Source: Turicimonas muris (lineage in GTDB: Bacteria; Pseudomonadota; Gammaproteobacteria; Burkholderiales; Burkholderiaceae_F). From it: 64,000 nt of DNA. The stretch is from NCBI RefSeq assembly GCF_002221595.1, contig NZ_NHMP01000001.1, forward strand, positions 434,001-498,000, in the 5' to 3' direction. Each line of letters starts with the position of its first letter. The stretch's first letter is position 1. Of the stretch, positions 18,468-28,643 are shown one piece after another. Position numbers and translations under genes: made by a program. Below the pieces are notes generated by a model. The model was given only the letters and a program-made list of their open reading frames with translations, did not search any database and had not been told where the DNA came from.

Positions 18468-19760
18468 ATGAAAAGTATTAGTGCCAGAAAGATTTCTCAC
18501 GCCTATCGTCAGGTTAAAAGAAGATACGATAGGTATGGGATATCTATAATTCAAGTTGCGTTTAATCGTCTTGTGCTAAGACTAAGGACTGCTCTGGATA
18601 ATTTGTGTTATCCATTTTTTTTTAATAAGGAAGACTTAGAGTCATTATTCTCTTCCAGATATGAATTCGTTGATTATTCTGCTGGTAAGCTCGAATGGAA
18701 TGGAAGACTGGTGCAGCGGTATCGGCAGATCGCTACAGAGTTTTCTAAATTGGACGGCTTAGTTATATCGGGATCTTTGCCTCAGGTAGATAATGTGCGA
18801 TTCGTAAGAAAGATTTCACCTCACCATATCTTAATTAACCCATATATTCGACCATTAGTAAAAGATATTGAAAAATTATGTTCGGCGCAAACTAAAAAGG
18901 TAATAGTTAGATTGCAATCCACCGATTTTACTTTTTCAATTGAAGATGTGAACAGATTCAAAGAAATGGGTTTTTCAATATTATATGAATATATTGATCC
19001 GTTTCATGAAAATATTTCGGGGGATATTCCAGAAAAGATTTATGAACGGCATAAAAGGATTCTTCAAGATGAAGGTATCTTTGTTTGCTGTACTGCTGAT
19101 GCGCTAAAAAAAGAAGTAAGTATTAATAGAGCAAATGTGTTGCTGTCACCAAATGGTGTGAATTTGGAGCATTGGAAAAGCTCTGACAAACCTAATAAAA
19201 ATTCAGCTTTTTATAAAGAGTTAAAAGGTAGAAATTCGCATAATTTGCCGGTTATTGGATATCATGGCGCCTTGGCAAAATGGATAGATTATGACTTGTT
19301 AAAGAAGATCTCAAAAACCGGTGACTACTTTTTGTTGATAATAGGCCAACAATATGATGATTCTTTAAAAAAAAGCGGACTCTTATCTTCTCAGAATGTA
19401 TTCTATGCCGGACCTGTGGATTACGATTTTCTCCCTCAAGCGGCACAGGCTTATGACATTTCTATTATTCCCTTTGAACAGTCTGAGTTGTCAAATTGTG
19501 TTTCCCCTATAAAACTCTTTGAATACATGGCACTTGGAAAACCGATAGTTTCAACAGAAACATCAGAAGTTTTGAAATATAGGTCGTGTTTGGTTTCTCA
19601 AACTCATGACGGATTTATAAAAAAGCTTGAATATGCACTTCAACTTAAAAATGAACTGTGGTATCGCAAAATATTGAATGAAGAAGCTCGATGCAATAGT
19701 TGGAACGCAAGAGCCAAGCAACTTCTTGCTTTTTTGAAAGAAGAGCAATTCAAAGTGTAA
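18468..19760 (+). CDS. GT4-like glycosyltransferase
   Basis: A 430-residue protein of GT-B type. The C-terminal Rossmann half shows VIGYHGALAKWIDYDLL, IIPFEQSELSNCVSPIKLFEYMALGKPIVS (the E-x7-E-like acceptor/donor region) and a closing helix. It is clearly related to the N-terminal half of the next gene (shared YEYIDPFHE/YEMHDELS and ERHKRIL/DRHSQIL segments), so the two arose by duplication. It starts 3 bp after wecB, so is cotranscribed. A T9 tract encoding FFF lies near 18615. Confidence 0.8.
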   Translation: MKSISARKISHAYRQVKRRYDRYGISIIQVAFNRLVLRLRTALDNLCYPFFFNKEDLESLFSSRYEFVDYSAGKLEWNGRLVQRYRQIATEFSKLDGLVISGSLPQVDNVRFVRKISPHHILINPYIRPLVKDIEKLCSAQTKKVIVRLQSTDFTFSIEDVNRFKEMGFSILYEYIDPFHENISGDIPEKIYERHKRILQDEGIFVCCTADALKKEVSINRANVLLSPNGVNLEHWKSSDKPNKNSAFYKELKGRNSHNLPVIGYHGALAKWIDYDLLKKISKTGDYFLLIIGQQYDDSLKKSGLLSSQNVFYAGPVDYDFLPQAAQAYDISIIPFEQSELSNCVSPIKLFEYMALGKPIVSTETSEVLKYRSCLVSQTHDGFIKKLEYALQLKNELWYRKILNEEARCNSWNARAKQLLAFLKEEQFKV

Positions 19761-19922
19761 GCTTTTTAACTGCTGCAAAATTTATAGAATAAGTAATCTT
19801 TCCGAAGCTATCTTTAATTATTCTTAAAAACTTCGAGGAAACTTATAGGCTAACAAAAGCATCCAAAATCAATGATATAAGGTCATATTTAGATTATTCA
19901 AATAAAGAAAAAAGGTTCAACG

Positions 19923-22202
19923 ATGAAGCAATTGATTGCTAAAAGTATTCGTACAGTGCGAACTGGAGGTTTCCCACTTCTTGCTCGAAAAGGGAAAAAT
20001 TATATAAAAAAACAAATCGCTAAGAGAATTTTAGAGGACGGGCAAAGGATCGAGGAGCTGCCAAAACTTCCTGAGAATGTTCTGCACCCGAAAGATTTTT
20101 TCAATTTGACAAACCTTATTCAGATGCTTCATACCGGCAACTACAGAGGGGTGTATGTTCAAGGTTCCCAATGCATTGGATGGTTTGATTGTGTAAAACA
20201 AAGAAGCCATCATATAGCAGAATACTTTATGGAGAAGGGATATCTAGTTTTATGTGGAGCTAATCAAGCTTTCTCTGGAGACACAACTTCCTCTTTAAAG
20301 TTCATTAACAAAAATTTAGTTCTCTTTAATGTAGATTCTCGAGCTTTCGTAAAAGAATTGTTGGAAATAGTTGCTCAGGAGTTTAATGGATTTAAGTTCT
20401 ATCAGATTATTGCAACAGAGCCAGGAATGACATTAGAGGAAATTAGTTTTATTAAGGAGCTAGGATTTGAGTTCATGTACGAGATGCATGATGAACTTTC
20501 TCCAGAAATTTTTCACTCTATTAATCAGACTATCTTAGACAGGCATAGCCAGATTCTCAAGGATGAGGACGTTATAGTTCTTACGACGGCTGATTTGCTG
20601 TATGAAAAAGTGAAAGAAAGAAGGAAAGGTAATGTTATTTTATCTCCAAACGCGGCAAAAATAGAGGATTGGGAGGTAAATAACGAAACCTTGAAGGTAT
20701 TACCTCAGGAGATTGCCTCTTTGGTCAAAGAAAAAAGACCCATTGTCGGTTTTTATGGAGGTTTTGCTTCGTGGTTAGATTATGAGTTAATCCGTAAAGT
20801 CGCAACGAATTTTCCAGAATGTCAAGTTGTGATGATCGGCTACGATTATGAGCAAGGGCATGGAGCGTTCGCAAAAAGCAAAGTTTCAGAGATCAAAAAT
20901 GTGACGATTGTCCCTGCTCAAAAGTATTCAAATTTGAAATACTTTAGTCAGTATTTTGCCGTGGCTATCGTTCCTTTTAGGGATTATGAATTATCCAAGA
21001 CTGTTTCACCTGTGAAAATGTTTGAGCATATGGCTCAAGGAATTCCTGTGGTTGCGTCTGGCTTACCTGAGTGCGAAAAGTATCCACCTGTTTTTGTCTC
21101 TTACAGCCATGAACAATTCTTAAAGGATGTTGAGAAGGCATTGAGTTTGTCAAAAGATAGTGACTTTAAGAATAAACTAAAGGAGTGTGCGGCCGCGAAC
21201 TCGTGGAGGAGCAGGGGCGCCGAAATCATGGAGCTCTTCGAAAAGAGATATAGAGAAAGTTTCCCTTTATCTTTAGAGCAACCACTTCTTTCGATTGTGA
21301 TTCCTACTTATAACATGGATAAGTACATTACACGGAGCTTGGATGTTCTTGCCCATCCGTGTTTCGCTAAATTGATAGAAATTATTGCGGTTAATGATGG
21401 TTCTAAGGATTACACCCCGGAAATTCTTAAAGGACAACTTCAAAGGTTCGATAATCTAAAGGTTATAACAAAAGAAAATGGTGGCCATGGATCTTGTATA
21501 AATGCAGGGATTGCAGCATCAACAGGTAAATTTTTCAAACTCGTAGATGCGGATGATTTTTTGTCACCAATCTCTCTACTTCAGCATTTACTTTTTCTAT
21601 ATAAATCGGATGCCGATTTAATTGTGACAAACTATCGGAGGTTTGATGAATCTGGAAACGTCACATTAGGTGTTTCTTACAGTGAGAGACTTGAAGAAGG
21701 CAAGACTTACGAAAGTTCTGATTTTTACAATAGCATGCTTTCATTGTTAGGCTTTACCTCTTACGCACATATGCACTCAATTACTTATAGAACAGAAATT
21801 CTCAAAAAAATGGGTAGAAAAATTTCTGAGAATTCTTTTTATGTGGATCAGGAATTTATTACATATCCTCTACATAATGTAAAAAAAGTTCAATATCAGA
21901 ATATATTTCTTTATGACTATCTTGTTGGACGTCCGGGGCAGAGCGTGGATATCACAGTTGCGAAAAAAAGAGCCAACATGAATTTGACGATTCTGAAAAA
22001 GATAAGAGAATACTATTCGTTGCAAAACAACGAAGTTCTAAAGAAATACTTGAATAACATATTGTATGAGCAGTCTTATTTCTGGTTTTCTCTTACAGAA
22101 GATAAAAGCGAAGCTCAAGATCTTCTATCTTGGTGGAAGAGAAATAACCTAAATTCTTATGATTTTAAAGATTTTGAAAATATGGTTGCTCGTATAAAAT
22201 AA
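19923..22202 (+). CDS. Bifunctional glycosyltransferase, GT4-like + GT2 fusion
   Basis: A 759-residue fusion. Residues ~1-440 form a GT-B domain paralogous to the preceding protein (GFYGGFASWLDYELI, VPFRDYELSKTVSPVKMFEHMAQGIPVV). Residues ~450-759 are a GT2 domain beginning PLLSIVIPTYNMDKYITRSL, with VNDGSKDYT and the VDADDF metal motif. Such two-domain enzymes often add two sugars in succession or polymerise a repeat. A hairpin terminator follows, so this may end the wecB transcript. Confidence 0.82.
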   Translation: MKQLIAKSIRTVRTGGFPLLARKGKNYIKKQIAKRILEDGQRIEELPKLPENVLHPKDFFNLTNLIQMLHTGNYRGVYVQGSQCIGWFDCVKQRSHHIAEYFMEKGYLVLCGANQAFSGDTTSSLKFINKNLVLFNVDSRAFVKELLEIVAQEFNGFKFYQIIATEPGMTLEEISFIKELGFEFMYEMHDELSPEIFHSINQTILDRHSQILKDEDVIVLTTADLLYEKVKERRKGNVILSPNAAKIEDWEVNNETLKVLPQEIASLVKEKRPIVGFYGGFASWLDYELIRKVATNFPECQVVMIGYDYEQGHGAFAKSKVSEIKNVTIVPAQKYSNLKYFSQYFAVAIVPFRDYELSKTVSPVKMFEHMAQGIPVVASGLPECEKYPPVFVSYSHEQFLKDVEKALSLSKDSDFKNKLKECAAANSWRSRGAEIMELFEKRYRESFPLSLEQPLLSIVIPTYNMDKYITRSLDVLAHPCFAKLIEIIAVNDGSKDYTPEILKGQLQRFDNLKVITKENGGHGSCINAGIAASTGKFFKLVDADDFLSPISLLQHLLFLYKSDADLIVTNYRRFDESGNVTLGVSYSERLEEGKTYESSDFYNSMLSLLGFTSYAHMHSITYRTEILKKMGRKISENSFYVDQEFITYPLHNVKKVQYQNIFLYDYLVGRPGQSVDITVAKKRANMNLTILKKIREYYSLQNNEVLKKYLNNILYEQSYFWFSLTEDKSEAQDLLSWWKRNNLNSYDFKDFENMVARIK

Positions 22203-22266
22203 GAGTATTGGGTATAGTCTCAATTTTTAGAGATGTGTCGGCCAAACTGTGTAACTCATAACATTT

Positions 22267-22303
22267 AGCCATCGTTTTCAAAACAATTAAGATGGCTTTT
22301 TGG
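22267..22303 (+). terminator. Rho-independent terminator candidate
   Basis: Stem AGCCATC/GATGGCT (22267-22273, 22291-22297) followed by a T-rich stretch containing T7, 65 bp after the fused glycosyltransferase. The rest of the gap to 22407 contains another small stem (CCTCTC/GAGAGG). Confidence 0.6.
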
Positions 22304-22407
22304 GCGTTTTTTTGCAATGGCGAAGGACGCCCATCCGATTTAAAGGCCTCTCTCATTGGGAGAGGTAGAATGTGCGCTTTACTGGTAATCTTTTTTTATA
22401 ACTGCTA

Positions 22408-23211
22408 ATGATCAAATTAAATGCTAACCGAGAGGGCAAAATAGATATTTTGGCTGCCATCAAGAACATCTATTTGCCTCTTTATTTGGCGAAATCCGAT
22501 ATTCGTCAGAGGTACAGAAGATCTACTTTGGGTCCTTTTTGGATTACTATTTCTACAGGAGTTATGATTGCCTGTCTTGGGAGTATTTTTGGAACGATTT
22601 TTAAAACTCCCTTATACGATTTCTTGCCCTTCTTATCGGCTGGATTAATTTTATGGGGATTCATTTCATCAACCTTAACTGAGGCGACTACGGTTTTTTC
22701 TAGCTCAGAGCCAATCATTAAACAGCTTCCTATCCCACTGTTTACGCATGTAATAAGAATGGTGGCGAGAAACTTTTATATCTTTTTGCATAATTTGATC
22801 ATTTTCCCAATAGTTTTAATTTGTGTTCAACGTCCTTTAACTTGGGAGTCTTTGTATTTAATTCCAGGCTTAGCAATTTTATTGCTAAATCTGCTTTGGG
22901 CGTCTCTGAGCATTGGAATCATTTGTTCGCGCTATCGCGATCTGACACAGATTATGACAAGCATTCTCCAAATTTTCTTTTATGTAACACCAATTATTTG
23001 GATGCCTTCAGCTTTGCCTGCGCGTGCAAGTCTGATGGTTTTGGATCCAAATCCGTTTTATCATTTCATGCAGATACTTAGGTGTCCGCTACTAGGAGAA
23101 TCGCCGACTTCCTTGAATTGGGGCATCACTCTTTTAATAACTATTGTGGGTTGGGTTTTTGCAGGAATTCTTTTTGATAAGTATCGCTCTCGAATTGCGT
23201 ATTGGTTGTAA
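22408..23211 (+). CDS. wzm: ABC-2 polysaccharide export permease (Wzm)
   Basis: A 267-residue inner-membrane permease with six predicted helices. It carries the ABC-2 transporter features of O-antigen/capsule exporters: YLAKSDIRQRYRRSTLGPFW near the N-terminus, and CSRYRDLTQIMTSILQIFFYVTPIIW before the last helices. The next gene, encoding the ATPase, starts directly after its stop with no gap. The pair exports an undecaprenyl-linked polysaccharide made in the cytosol, consistent with the soluble glycosyltransferases upstream. Confidence 0.88.
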   Translation: MIKLNANREGKIDILAAIKNIYLPLYLAKSDIRQRYRRSTLGPFWITISTGVMIACLGSIFGTIFKTPLYDFLPFLSAGLILWGFISSTLTEATTVFSSSEPIIKQLPIPLFTHVIRMVARNFYIFLHNLIIFPIVLICVQRPLTWESLYLIPGLAILLLNLLWASLSIGIICSRYRDLTQIMTSILQIFFYVTPIIWMPSALPARASLMVLDPNPFYHFMQILRCPLLGESPTSLNWGITLLITIVGWVFAGILFDKYRSRIAYWL

Positions 23212-23958
23212 ATGATGGGAAAGATTATATTGAAGAAAGTGTGTGTAGATATTCCTGTCTACAATTCGCAGGGAAGATCTCTAAAAAAAACAATGATGGG
23301 GATCGCTACTGGTGGAAGAATAGGATTGACGGAAGCGGGAAAAACCGTTATTCGTTCATTAGACAACATTGATTTGCAGATTGCTCCATTGGAAAGAGTG
23401 GGAATTATTGGTCATAATGGTTCTGGGAAAAGTACTCTTTTAAGAGTTCTTGGTAAGGTCTATGCTCCATCTAGCGGAGAAATTAAAATAGATGGAAAAA
23501 TAGGTTCTCTTATCGATATTTCTCTAGGTATAGATGGAGAAGCTACTGGAATTGAAAACATATATCTTCGTGCTGCCCTTCTAGGAGTGCCTAAAAAACA
23601 GGTAGATCGCGACTTACAATCTTTAATTGAATTTACAGAGTTAGGAGATTTTATCAATATGCCCGTTCGGACTTATTCTACGGGTATGCATTTACGCCTC
23701 GCTTTTGCGGTATCTACAATGATATCTCCCGAAATATTATTGATGGATGAATGGCTTTCCGTTGGAGATAACAATTTCCAAGCAAGGGCAGAAGAAAGAC
23801 TTAACAAACTCATCCAACGGACCAATATACTTGTAATTGCAAGTCACTCTCGAGCTTTGATTGAGAGATGCTGTACTAGGGTAATTTGGCTCGAGCATGG
23901 TAAAATCAAAATGGATGGAGTCCCCTCAGAGATTTGTCCTTTGTATTTCAATTATTAA
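23212..23958 (+). CDS. wzt: ABC polysaccharide export ATPase (Wzt-like, short form)
   Basis: A 248-residue ATPase with Walker A GHNGSGKS, signature YSTGMHLRLAFA and Walker B ILLMDEWLSVGD, followed by the switch histidine in ASHSRAL. It lacks the C-terminal carbohydrate-binding domain of Wzt proteins that read a chain-end modification. This makes it like KpsT or O-antigen exporters that do not need a capped chain. Its start codon abuts the permease stop. Confidence 0.88.
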   Translation: MMGKIILKKVCVDIPVYNSQGRSLKKTMMGIATGGRIGLTEAGKTVIRSLDNIDLQIAPLERVGIIGHNGSGKSTLLRVLGKVYAPSSGEIKIDGKIGSLIDISLGIDGEATGIENIYLRAALLGVPKKQVDRDLQSLIEFTELGDFINMPVRTYSTGMHLRLAFAVSTMISPEILLMDEWLSVGDNNFQARAEERLNKLIQRTNILVIASHSRALIERCCTRVIWLEHGKIKMDGVPSEICPLYFNY

Positions 23959-24091
23959 TAAAGAATTTGACGAGCCATTTATTTTATTGAATTTCGATAT
24001 TTTTAGTAGCTAAAGCTTTTAGTAAGCTAAATTTAAGTCGAATTCTCACACTAACTTTAAAAGACAAAATCTCAAATCTTGTTAAGTACAA

Positions 24092-25600
24092 ATGAATTCA
24101 ACCTTAAAGAAGTTTCTTCGAATTGAAAAAATAGAAACAGTTCTTAGCCGAATCATTAAAGAAGAATTGCTTCTATCTCATCAAAATGTGATAGCCGAAA
24201 ATGATAAATTGAGAGCTGATTTTTTTCAAATGGTTGGTAAATTAGATTCACTCTCAGATGAATTCCGAATTTTAGAGGAAAAATTAGATAGAACGCAACA
24301 AGAGTTAGAGAAGGAGAGGAGACGTAGAGAAGAGGCTGAGGTTGAGAATTTAAAAAACGTTTCTTTCCAAATTTCCTCCCACGTCTCTTCTCAAGTTCAG
24401 AGGTTAGAAAACTCTCTGTCCTGTCTTTTTCAAAGAGTTTCGGTTCCCGCAGAACGGAAAAGAATTGTATTTCTCATTCATAACGTTGCAGCTATAGATG
24501 CAATTCTTCCAATTATTTATGAAGCTCAAAGAAGGGAGCATCGGGTAGTTGTTATTGCTATCAGAAACAAATTCTCGTCCTCTCAGACTAATGTTGAAAG
24601 TCAGCATATCGCCCTTCAAAGTCTAGGAATCGAGCATTTGCGTTTCGAAAAGCTAAATCCAGGAGAAGGTCTGGATTATTTAAAATCTATATATCCAGAC
24701 GTTATCTTTAGACAATCTCCTTGGGAACGAGACATAGATGAAGAATTCAGTATTGAGAGGTTGAGATTTAGCAAGGTTTGCTATGCTCCTTACTACGGAA
24801 TTCAATTTTTAAGACATTTTACTCCTGAAGATCCGGTCGACTACCACTGTGATCAAGAGTTTCATAGAAAAGCATGGGCAATTTTTGTGGAAGATGCTAC
24901 CGAAGTTTTTGATAATTTTAAAAATTCTTCTTTAATGAGAGGAATAAATATTGTTCCGACCGGGCTTCCTAAATACGAGCATCTGACTGGCCAGCTCAGT
25001 GCTTCGTCAAGACCAGAAAAGAATATTAAGACGATTCTTTGGGCTCCTCACCATAGCTTTGACAAGAACTGGTTGGGTTTTGCTACCTTTATCGAAACAC
25101 ACAACGAAATATTAAAATTTTTGGAAGAGAATAAGGACACATTCAATATCATTTTTCGTCCACATCCCTTGTTCAAGACAAATCTTGTTTCAAGTGGAAA
25201 GATGACAAATGAACAATATGAAAGTGTTATGAATAGATTTAAAGAGTTGCCAAACTTTTCTTTTTCAACACATTCTTCTCCGCATTATGATTTTGATGCT
25301 AGCGATCTCTTACTAACAGACGGAATAAGCTTTTTGGCTTCTTATTTAGTTACGCATAAGCCAATTGTTTGGTTGGATTCAAATCATCATATGGAGTTTA
25401 CTACTTTGGGTGCAAAGGTCGCGTCCGGTAGTTATCGCTTATCTATTGAAAATTTACCTTCCCTACAAACGGTTATTCGAACAATTTTGGTGGATGGTAA
25501 AGACCCTTTATTTGAAGAGAGAGAAAAGCTTAGAAAGATTCTTCTCGGGAAAGGAAGACCATCAGAAAATATCTTGAATTACATTGAGCAAAATGTCTAG
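24092..25600 (+). CDS. CDP-glycerol glycerophosphotransferase-like protein with coiled coil
   Basis: A 502-residue protein. Residues ~30-115 are a heptad-rich coiled coil (EFRILEEKLDRTQQELEKER). The remainder is a TagB/TagF-like GT-B domain: APHHSF, IIFRPHPLFK and LLTDGISFLASYLVTHKPIVWLD are the typical CDP-glycerol transferase motifs, including the HP and DG active-site pairs. It would add glycerol-phosphate (or a similar polyol-phosphate) to the glycan, a modification that often caps or decorates capsules. The substrate is inferred from the family only. Confidence 0.7.
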   Translation: MNSTLKKFLRIEKIETVLSRIIKEELLLSHQNVIAENDKLRADFFQMVGKLDSLSDEFRILEEKLDRTQQELEKERRRREEAEVENLKNVSFQISSHVSSQVQRLENSLSCLFQRVSVPAERKRIVFLIHNVAAIDAILPIIYEAQRREHRVVVIAIRNKFSSSQTNVESQHIALQSLGIEHLRFEKLNPGEGLDYLKSIYPDVIFRQSPWERDIDEEFSIERLRFSKVCYAPYYGIQFLRHFTPEDPVDYHCDQEFHRKAWAIFVEDATEVFDNFKNSSLMRGINIVPTGLPKYEHLTGQLSASSRPEKNIKTILWAPHHSFDKNWLGFATFIETHNEILKFLEENKDTFNIIFRPHPLFKTNLVSSGKMTNEQYESVMNRFKELPNFSFSTHSSPHYDFDASDLLLTDGISFLASYLVTHKPIVWLDSNHHMEFTTLGAKVASGSYRLSIENLPSLQTVIRTILVDGKDPLFEEREKLRKILLGKGRPSENILNYIEQNV

Positions 25601-25693
25601 TCGTTTTTTGGGATGGTTCTGATTTGTTCAGAAGTCAACCGCTTTTGAGAGCATTTTGATAATTCATAAAAACATATTAAAAAAGGATTGGTA

Positions 25694-26797
25694 ATGAAAT
25701 TTTTATTAGTAGGAGCAGGGATTTCGAATATCGCACTTGCTCGGAAGATGGCAGAGGCTGGAAATTCTGTCGTGGTAATTGACCAGCGAGCGGAGCTAGG
25801 TGGGAATTGTTACGACTTCTGGGATCAAAATGGAATAGATATCCATAAATATGGCACGCATATCTTTCATACAGAAAACGAAGAAGTATGGAAATTTTTG
25901 TCTCAATTTACTCAGTGGTATCCTTATCAACATGAGGTAAAAGCACTCATTGATGGCCAGCTTGTTCCCGTTCCTTTTAACTTTAATTCAATTGAGCAGT
26001 TGTTTCCTCAAAAAATGGCTCAGTCTCTTATCGAGGCTTTGCTGAACGAGTTTCCATTCAACAAGAAAGTTCCAATTCTTAAGTTAAGAGAAAGCAAGGA
26101 TAAAGATTTGCAATTCTTAGCAGAGTACGTATACGAAAAAGTTTTCCTGCACTACACTGTCAAGCAATGGGGAGTTAAGCCAGAGGATTTGGATCCTTTA
26201 GTGACTGGACGCGTACCGGTATTTGTCGGTCGTGATAATCGGTACTTCCAAGCTAAGTATCAGGGAATTCCACTTCATGGCTATACGGCGATGTTTGAAA
26301 AAATGTTGGATCATCCCAACATTGAAGTCCGGCTCAACACGCCATTTGATAAATCAATGCTTAAAGATTTCGACCATTGTTTCTTTACCGGCGCAATTGA
26401 TGAGTTCTTTGACTATCAGTATGGGGAATTACCGTATAGAAGTTTAAAGTTTGATTTCCTGACATTCGATCGTCCATATTTTCAAAGTAACTCAGTGGTT
26501 AACTACCCGTGCAACTACGACTTCACTCGTATTGGTGAATACAAGTATTTCTTGGGAACACAGAGTAACTCTACCGTTGTTTCTTACGAATATCCGGAAC
26601 CGTTTGTTTTAGGAAAGAATGAACGTTACTACCCGATCATCAATGAAGAAAACAAGGCCTTATATGCCAAGTATCTGGCCCTTGCAGACAAATTAGAAAA
26701 TGTCACGTTCCTTGGCCGTTTGGGAGATTACAAATACTACGATATGGATCAGGCTGTCGGAAGGGTTTTAAAATTGGCCGAAAACTTTACTGCTTAA
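25694..26797 (+). CDS. glf: UDP-galactopyranose mutase
   Basis: A 367-residue flavoenzyme converting UDP-Galp to UDP-Galf. It shows the N-terminal dinucleotide site LLVGAGISNIALARKMAEAG, the DQRAELGGNCYD segment, HKYGTHIFHT with the catalytic-site histidines, the FNFNSIEQLFP stretch and YTVKQWG. ATG at 25694 is preferred over TTG at 25688 because of AAGGA spacing and the family N-terminus. Its presence predicts galactofuranose in the exported polysaccharide, although no obvious dedicated GlfT can be named among the glycosyltransferases. Confidence 0.93.
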   Translation: MKFLLVGAGISNIALARKMAEAGNSVVVIDQRAELGGNCYDFWDQNGIDIHKYGTHIFHTENEEVWKFLSQFTQWYPYQHEVKALIDGQLVPVPFNFNSIEQLFPQKMAQSLIEALLNEFPFNKKVPILKLRESKDKDLQFLAEYVYEKVFLHYTVKQWGVKPEDLDPLVTGRVPVFVGRDNRYFQAKYQGIPLHGYTAMFEKMLDHPNIEVRLNTPFDKSMLKDFDHCFFTGAIDEFFDYQYGELPYRSLKFDFLTFDRPYFQSNSVVNYPCNYDFTRIGEYKYFLGTQSNSTVVSYEYPEPFVLGKNERYYPIINEENKALYAKYLALADKLENVTFLGRLGDYKYYDMDQAVGRVLKLAENFTA

Positions 26798-26906
26798 CCC
26801 AAAGGCATATACAACATCACCTCTGAAAACCTTAAATTCGTGTTTAACTAACCTAAACAAATTCGGGAGGTAGCTTTAAACCAGCGTCTCCCGTCTCTGT
26901 CTTTCA

Positions 26907-26928
26907 TTCAGGTCATTATCTGCCTGAA
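26907..26928. terminator. Possible bidirectional hairpin between convergent genes
   Basis: TTCAGG/CCTGAA stem with a 10-nt loop between glf and the convergent flavoprotein gene. The flanking T-runs are weak, so this is tentative. Confidence 0.3.
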
Positions 26929-26953
26929 CAAAAGAATTCTTTACTGCACCGAG

Positions 26954-28423
26954 TTACTTGCCTGCAATACTGTCGATGGCAATGCGGCCAAAGCAAATAG
27001 CTTTTCCGAACGCTGTTCCGGTCATGTATGCAGCACCGTGCACGCCTCCGGTCAATTCGCCGGCTGCATGCAAAGCAGGTATGACTTCACCGAATACATT
27101 AATGACCTGAGCCTTTTCATTAATCTTCAGACCACAGTACGTCCCGATCAAAGCGGCAGTAGTCGGCATGATGTAGAACGGTCCTTTTTCTAACGGAACC
27201 GGTTTCCCAAAACCGCTGGTCAGTGAAGTGCGGCCGAATTCATCTTTACCTTCCTTGATGCCTTTGTTGTACTTTTCAACGGTTTCTTTAACCTGTTTCG
27301 GATCTAAACCGGCTTTCTTTGCAGCCTCTTCAATAGTTTCGCCGAAATAAACCCATTTCTGACCGGCAGGATCGTTGGTTAAGGCTGTCATCATTTCAAC
27401 GCCTTGCGTATCATTCTTGAGGTCATAATCAAGAATGTTCTTATCAAACACCTGATATGAGTACCCGTCGGTCTGCGCTAAGGAAGCATCCCCTTGAAGC
27501 TTGTAGGATTGAGATTCATCAGTAAAGCGTTTGCCTTCCTTGTTAATCATGATGGCGCCGCTATAGGTAATAAGGCTCATATCTTGAATGATTGTAGGTT
27601 TGAGCTTGAATCCGTAAGAGGCTTTAATGTAGGTAGTATCAAGCGTATCCGCACCGATTGCCTGAGCCATTAAGATGCCGTCGCCTTGAGTGCCGCCGCC
27701 TGAAATCGCATCGGCCTTAGCCATGATAGGATTAAATTTAGCAAGCAATTCCGGATTTCTGGAAAATCCGCCTGCAGCAAGAACAACCCCTTTGGTAGCG
27801 CCGAGAACCACATCTTTCTTGTTAATGGTGGCCTTGACTCCGATTACTCTTCCGGTTCCGCATTCAGTAACTAAGCGGTTGGCTTTAGCGTTAAGAACAA
27901 TTTCAACTCCTCGATCTTTTGCATACTTGGTCAAAGCTTTGATAACTTCCGGAGGGTTGAAAGTATGGGAGCGTGGAACACTCATGCCGGAGGCGGCCAT
28001 GACGCCTCTAGGATGAACGTCTAACGTCTTAGTTAAAAAGTCATATTGAATCTTTGACATATTCACAAAAGCTCGGACGACTTTCGGATCGTTCTTGCCT
28101 TTGCCGGTCTTAATCATGTCGTTGTAGAAAATATCGGCCGTATCAGTTTTGCCTTTGGCTTTTTGAAGATCTGTTCCGAAAGTAGAGAACTGACCGCCGC
28201 ATAAGAGGCTTGAACCGCCGAGCAAGCCGGTCTTTTCCAATACGATGGCTTTCAAACCTAATTCGCCGGCTCTGCATGCTGCTGAGAGACCCGCACCGCC
28301 GCCTCCAACGATGACTACGTCATATTCTTTGTCAAAGCCGGCTGCATTAGCCTGCACAGAAGGAAGGGTGGCTAAAGTGCCTAAGCCGACTGTCTTCAAA
28401 AGATTTCTGCGAGATAGTGTCAT
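26954..28423 (-). CDS. Tat-exported flavoprotein reductase (fumarate-reductase-like)
   Basis: A 489-residue FAD enzyme. The N-terminus SRRNLLKTVGLGTLA is a canonical Tat signal, cleaved probably after ANA, so the enzyme acts in the periplasm. The FAD-binding fold starts VVIVGGGGAGLSAACRAGE; later motifs (GALVLAAGGFSRNPELL-like segment, GGGTQGDGILMA, ALHAAGELTGGVHGAAYM) match soluble flavocytochrome c/fumarate reductase flavoproteins. No heme or FMN domain is present, so electrons must come from a separate partner. AAGGAG precedes the ATG. The gene is divergent from a paralogue, sharing a control region with an FNR-type box. The electron acceptor is unknown. Confidence 0.85.
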   Translation of the reverse strand: MTLSRRNLLKTVGLGTLATLPSVQANAAGFDKEYDVVIVGGGGAGLSAACRAGELGLKAIVLEKTGLLGGSSLLCGGQFSTFGTDLQKAKGKTDTADIFYNDMIKTGKGKNDPKVVRAFVNMSKIQYDFLTKTLDVHPRGVMAASGMSVPRSHTFNPPEVIKALTKYAKDRGVEIVLNAKANRLVTECGTGRVIGVKATINKKDVVLGATKGVVLAAGGFSRNPELLAKFNPIMAKADAISGGGTQGDGILMAQAIGADTLDTTYIKASYGFKLKPTIIQDMSLITYSGAIMINKEGKRFTDESQSYKLQGDASLAQTDGYSYQVFDKNILDYDLKNDTQGVEMMTALTNDPAGQKWVYFGETIEEAAKKAGLDPKQVKETVEKYNKGIKEGKDEFGRTSLTSGFGKPVPLEKGPFYIMPTTAALIGTYCGLKINEKAQVINVFGEVIPALHAAGELTGGVHGAAYMTGTAFGKAICFGRIAIDSIAGK

Positions 28424-28527
28424 AAGGTTCTCCTTGTTCAGCTTAAATGGAGCTCAGAGAAGATAACTCGTTGTTTTCTTACCTCTCTAAGTAAGATTCA
28501 GTCTAGAAAGCGAAATACGTAAGTATG

Positions 28528-28541
28528 TTGATCTAGATCAA
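28528..28541. promoter_or_regulatory. FNR-type binding site
   Basis: TTGATCTAGATCAA is a perfect match to the FNR consensus TTGAT-N4-ATCAA, in the 220-bp region between the two divergent flavoprotein genes. It fits oxygen-dependent control of one or both anaerobic reductases. Confidence 0.75.
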
Positions 28542-28643
28542 ACTTTTGCACGGAAAATACATTGGGTTGTTTTAAAGGACGTGATGAGGCTATCCTTTCT
28601 TAATCTGATAAAAATTTAAAAAGACTTCCAAGGAAAAATCCAG

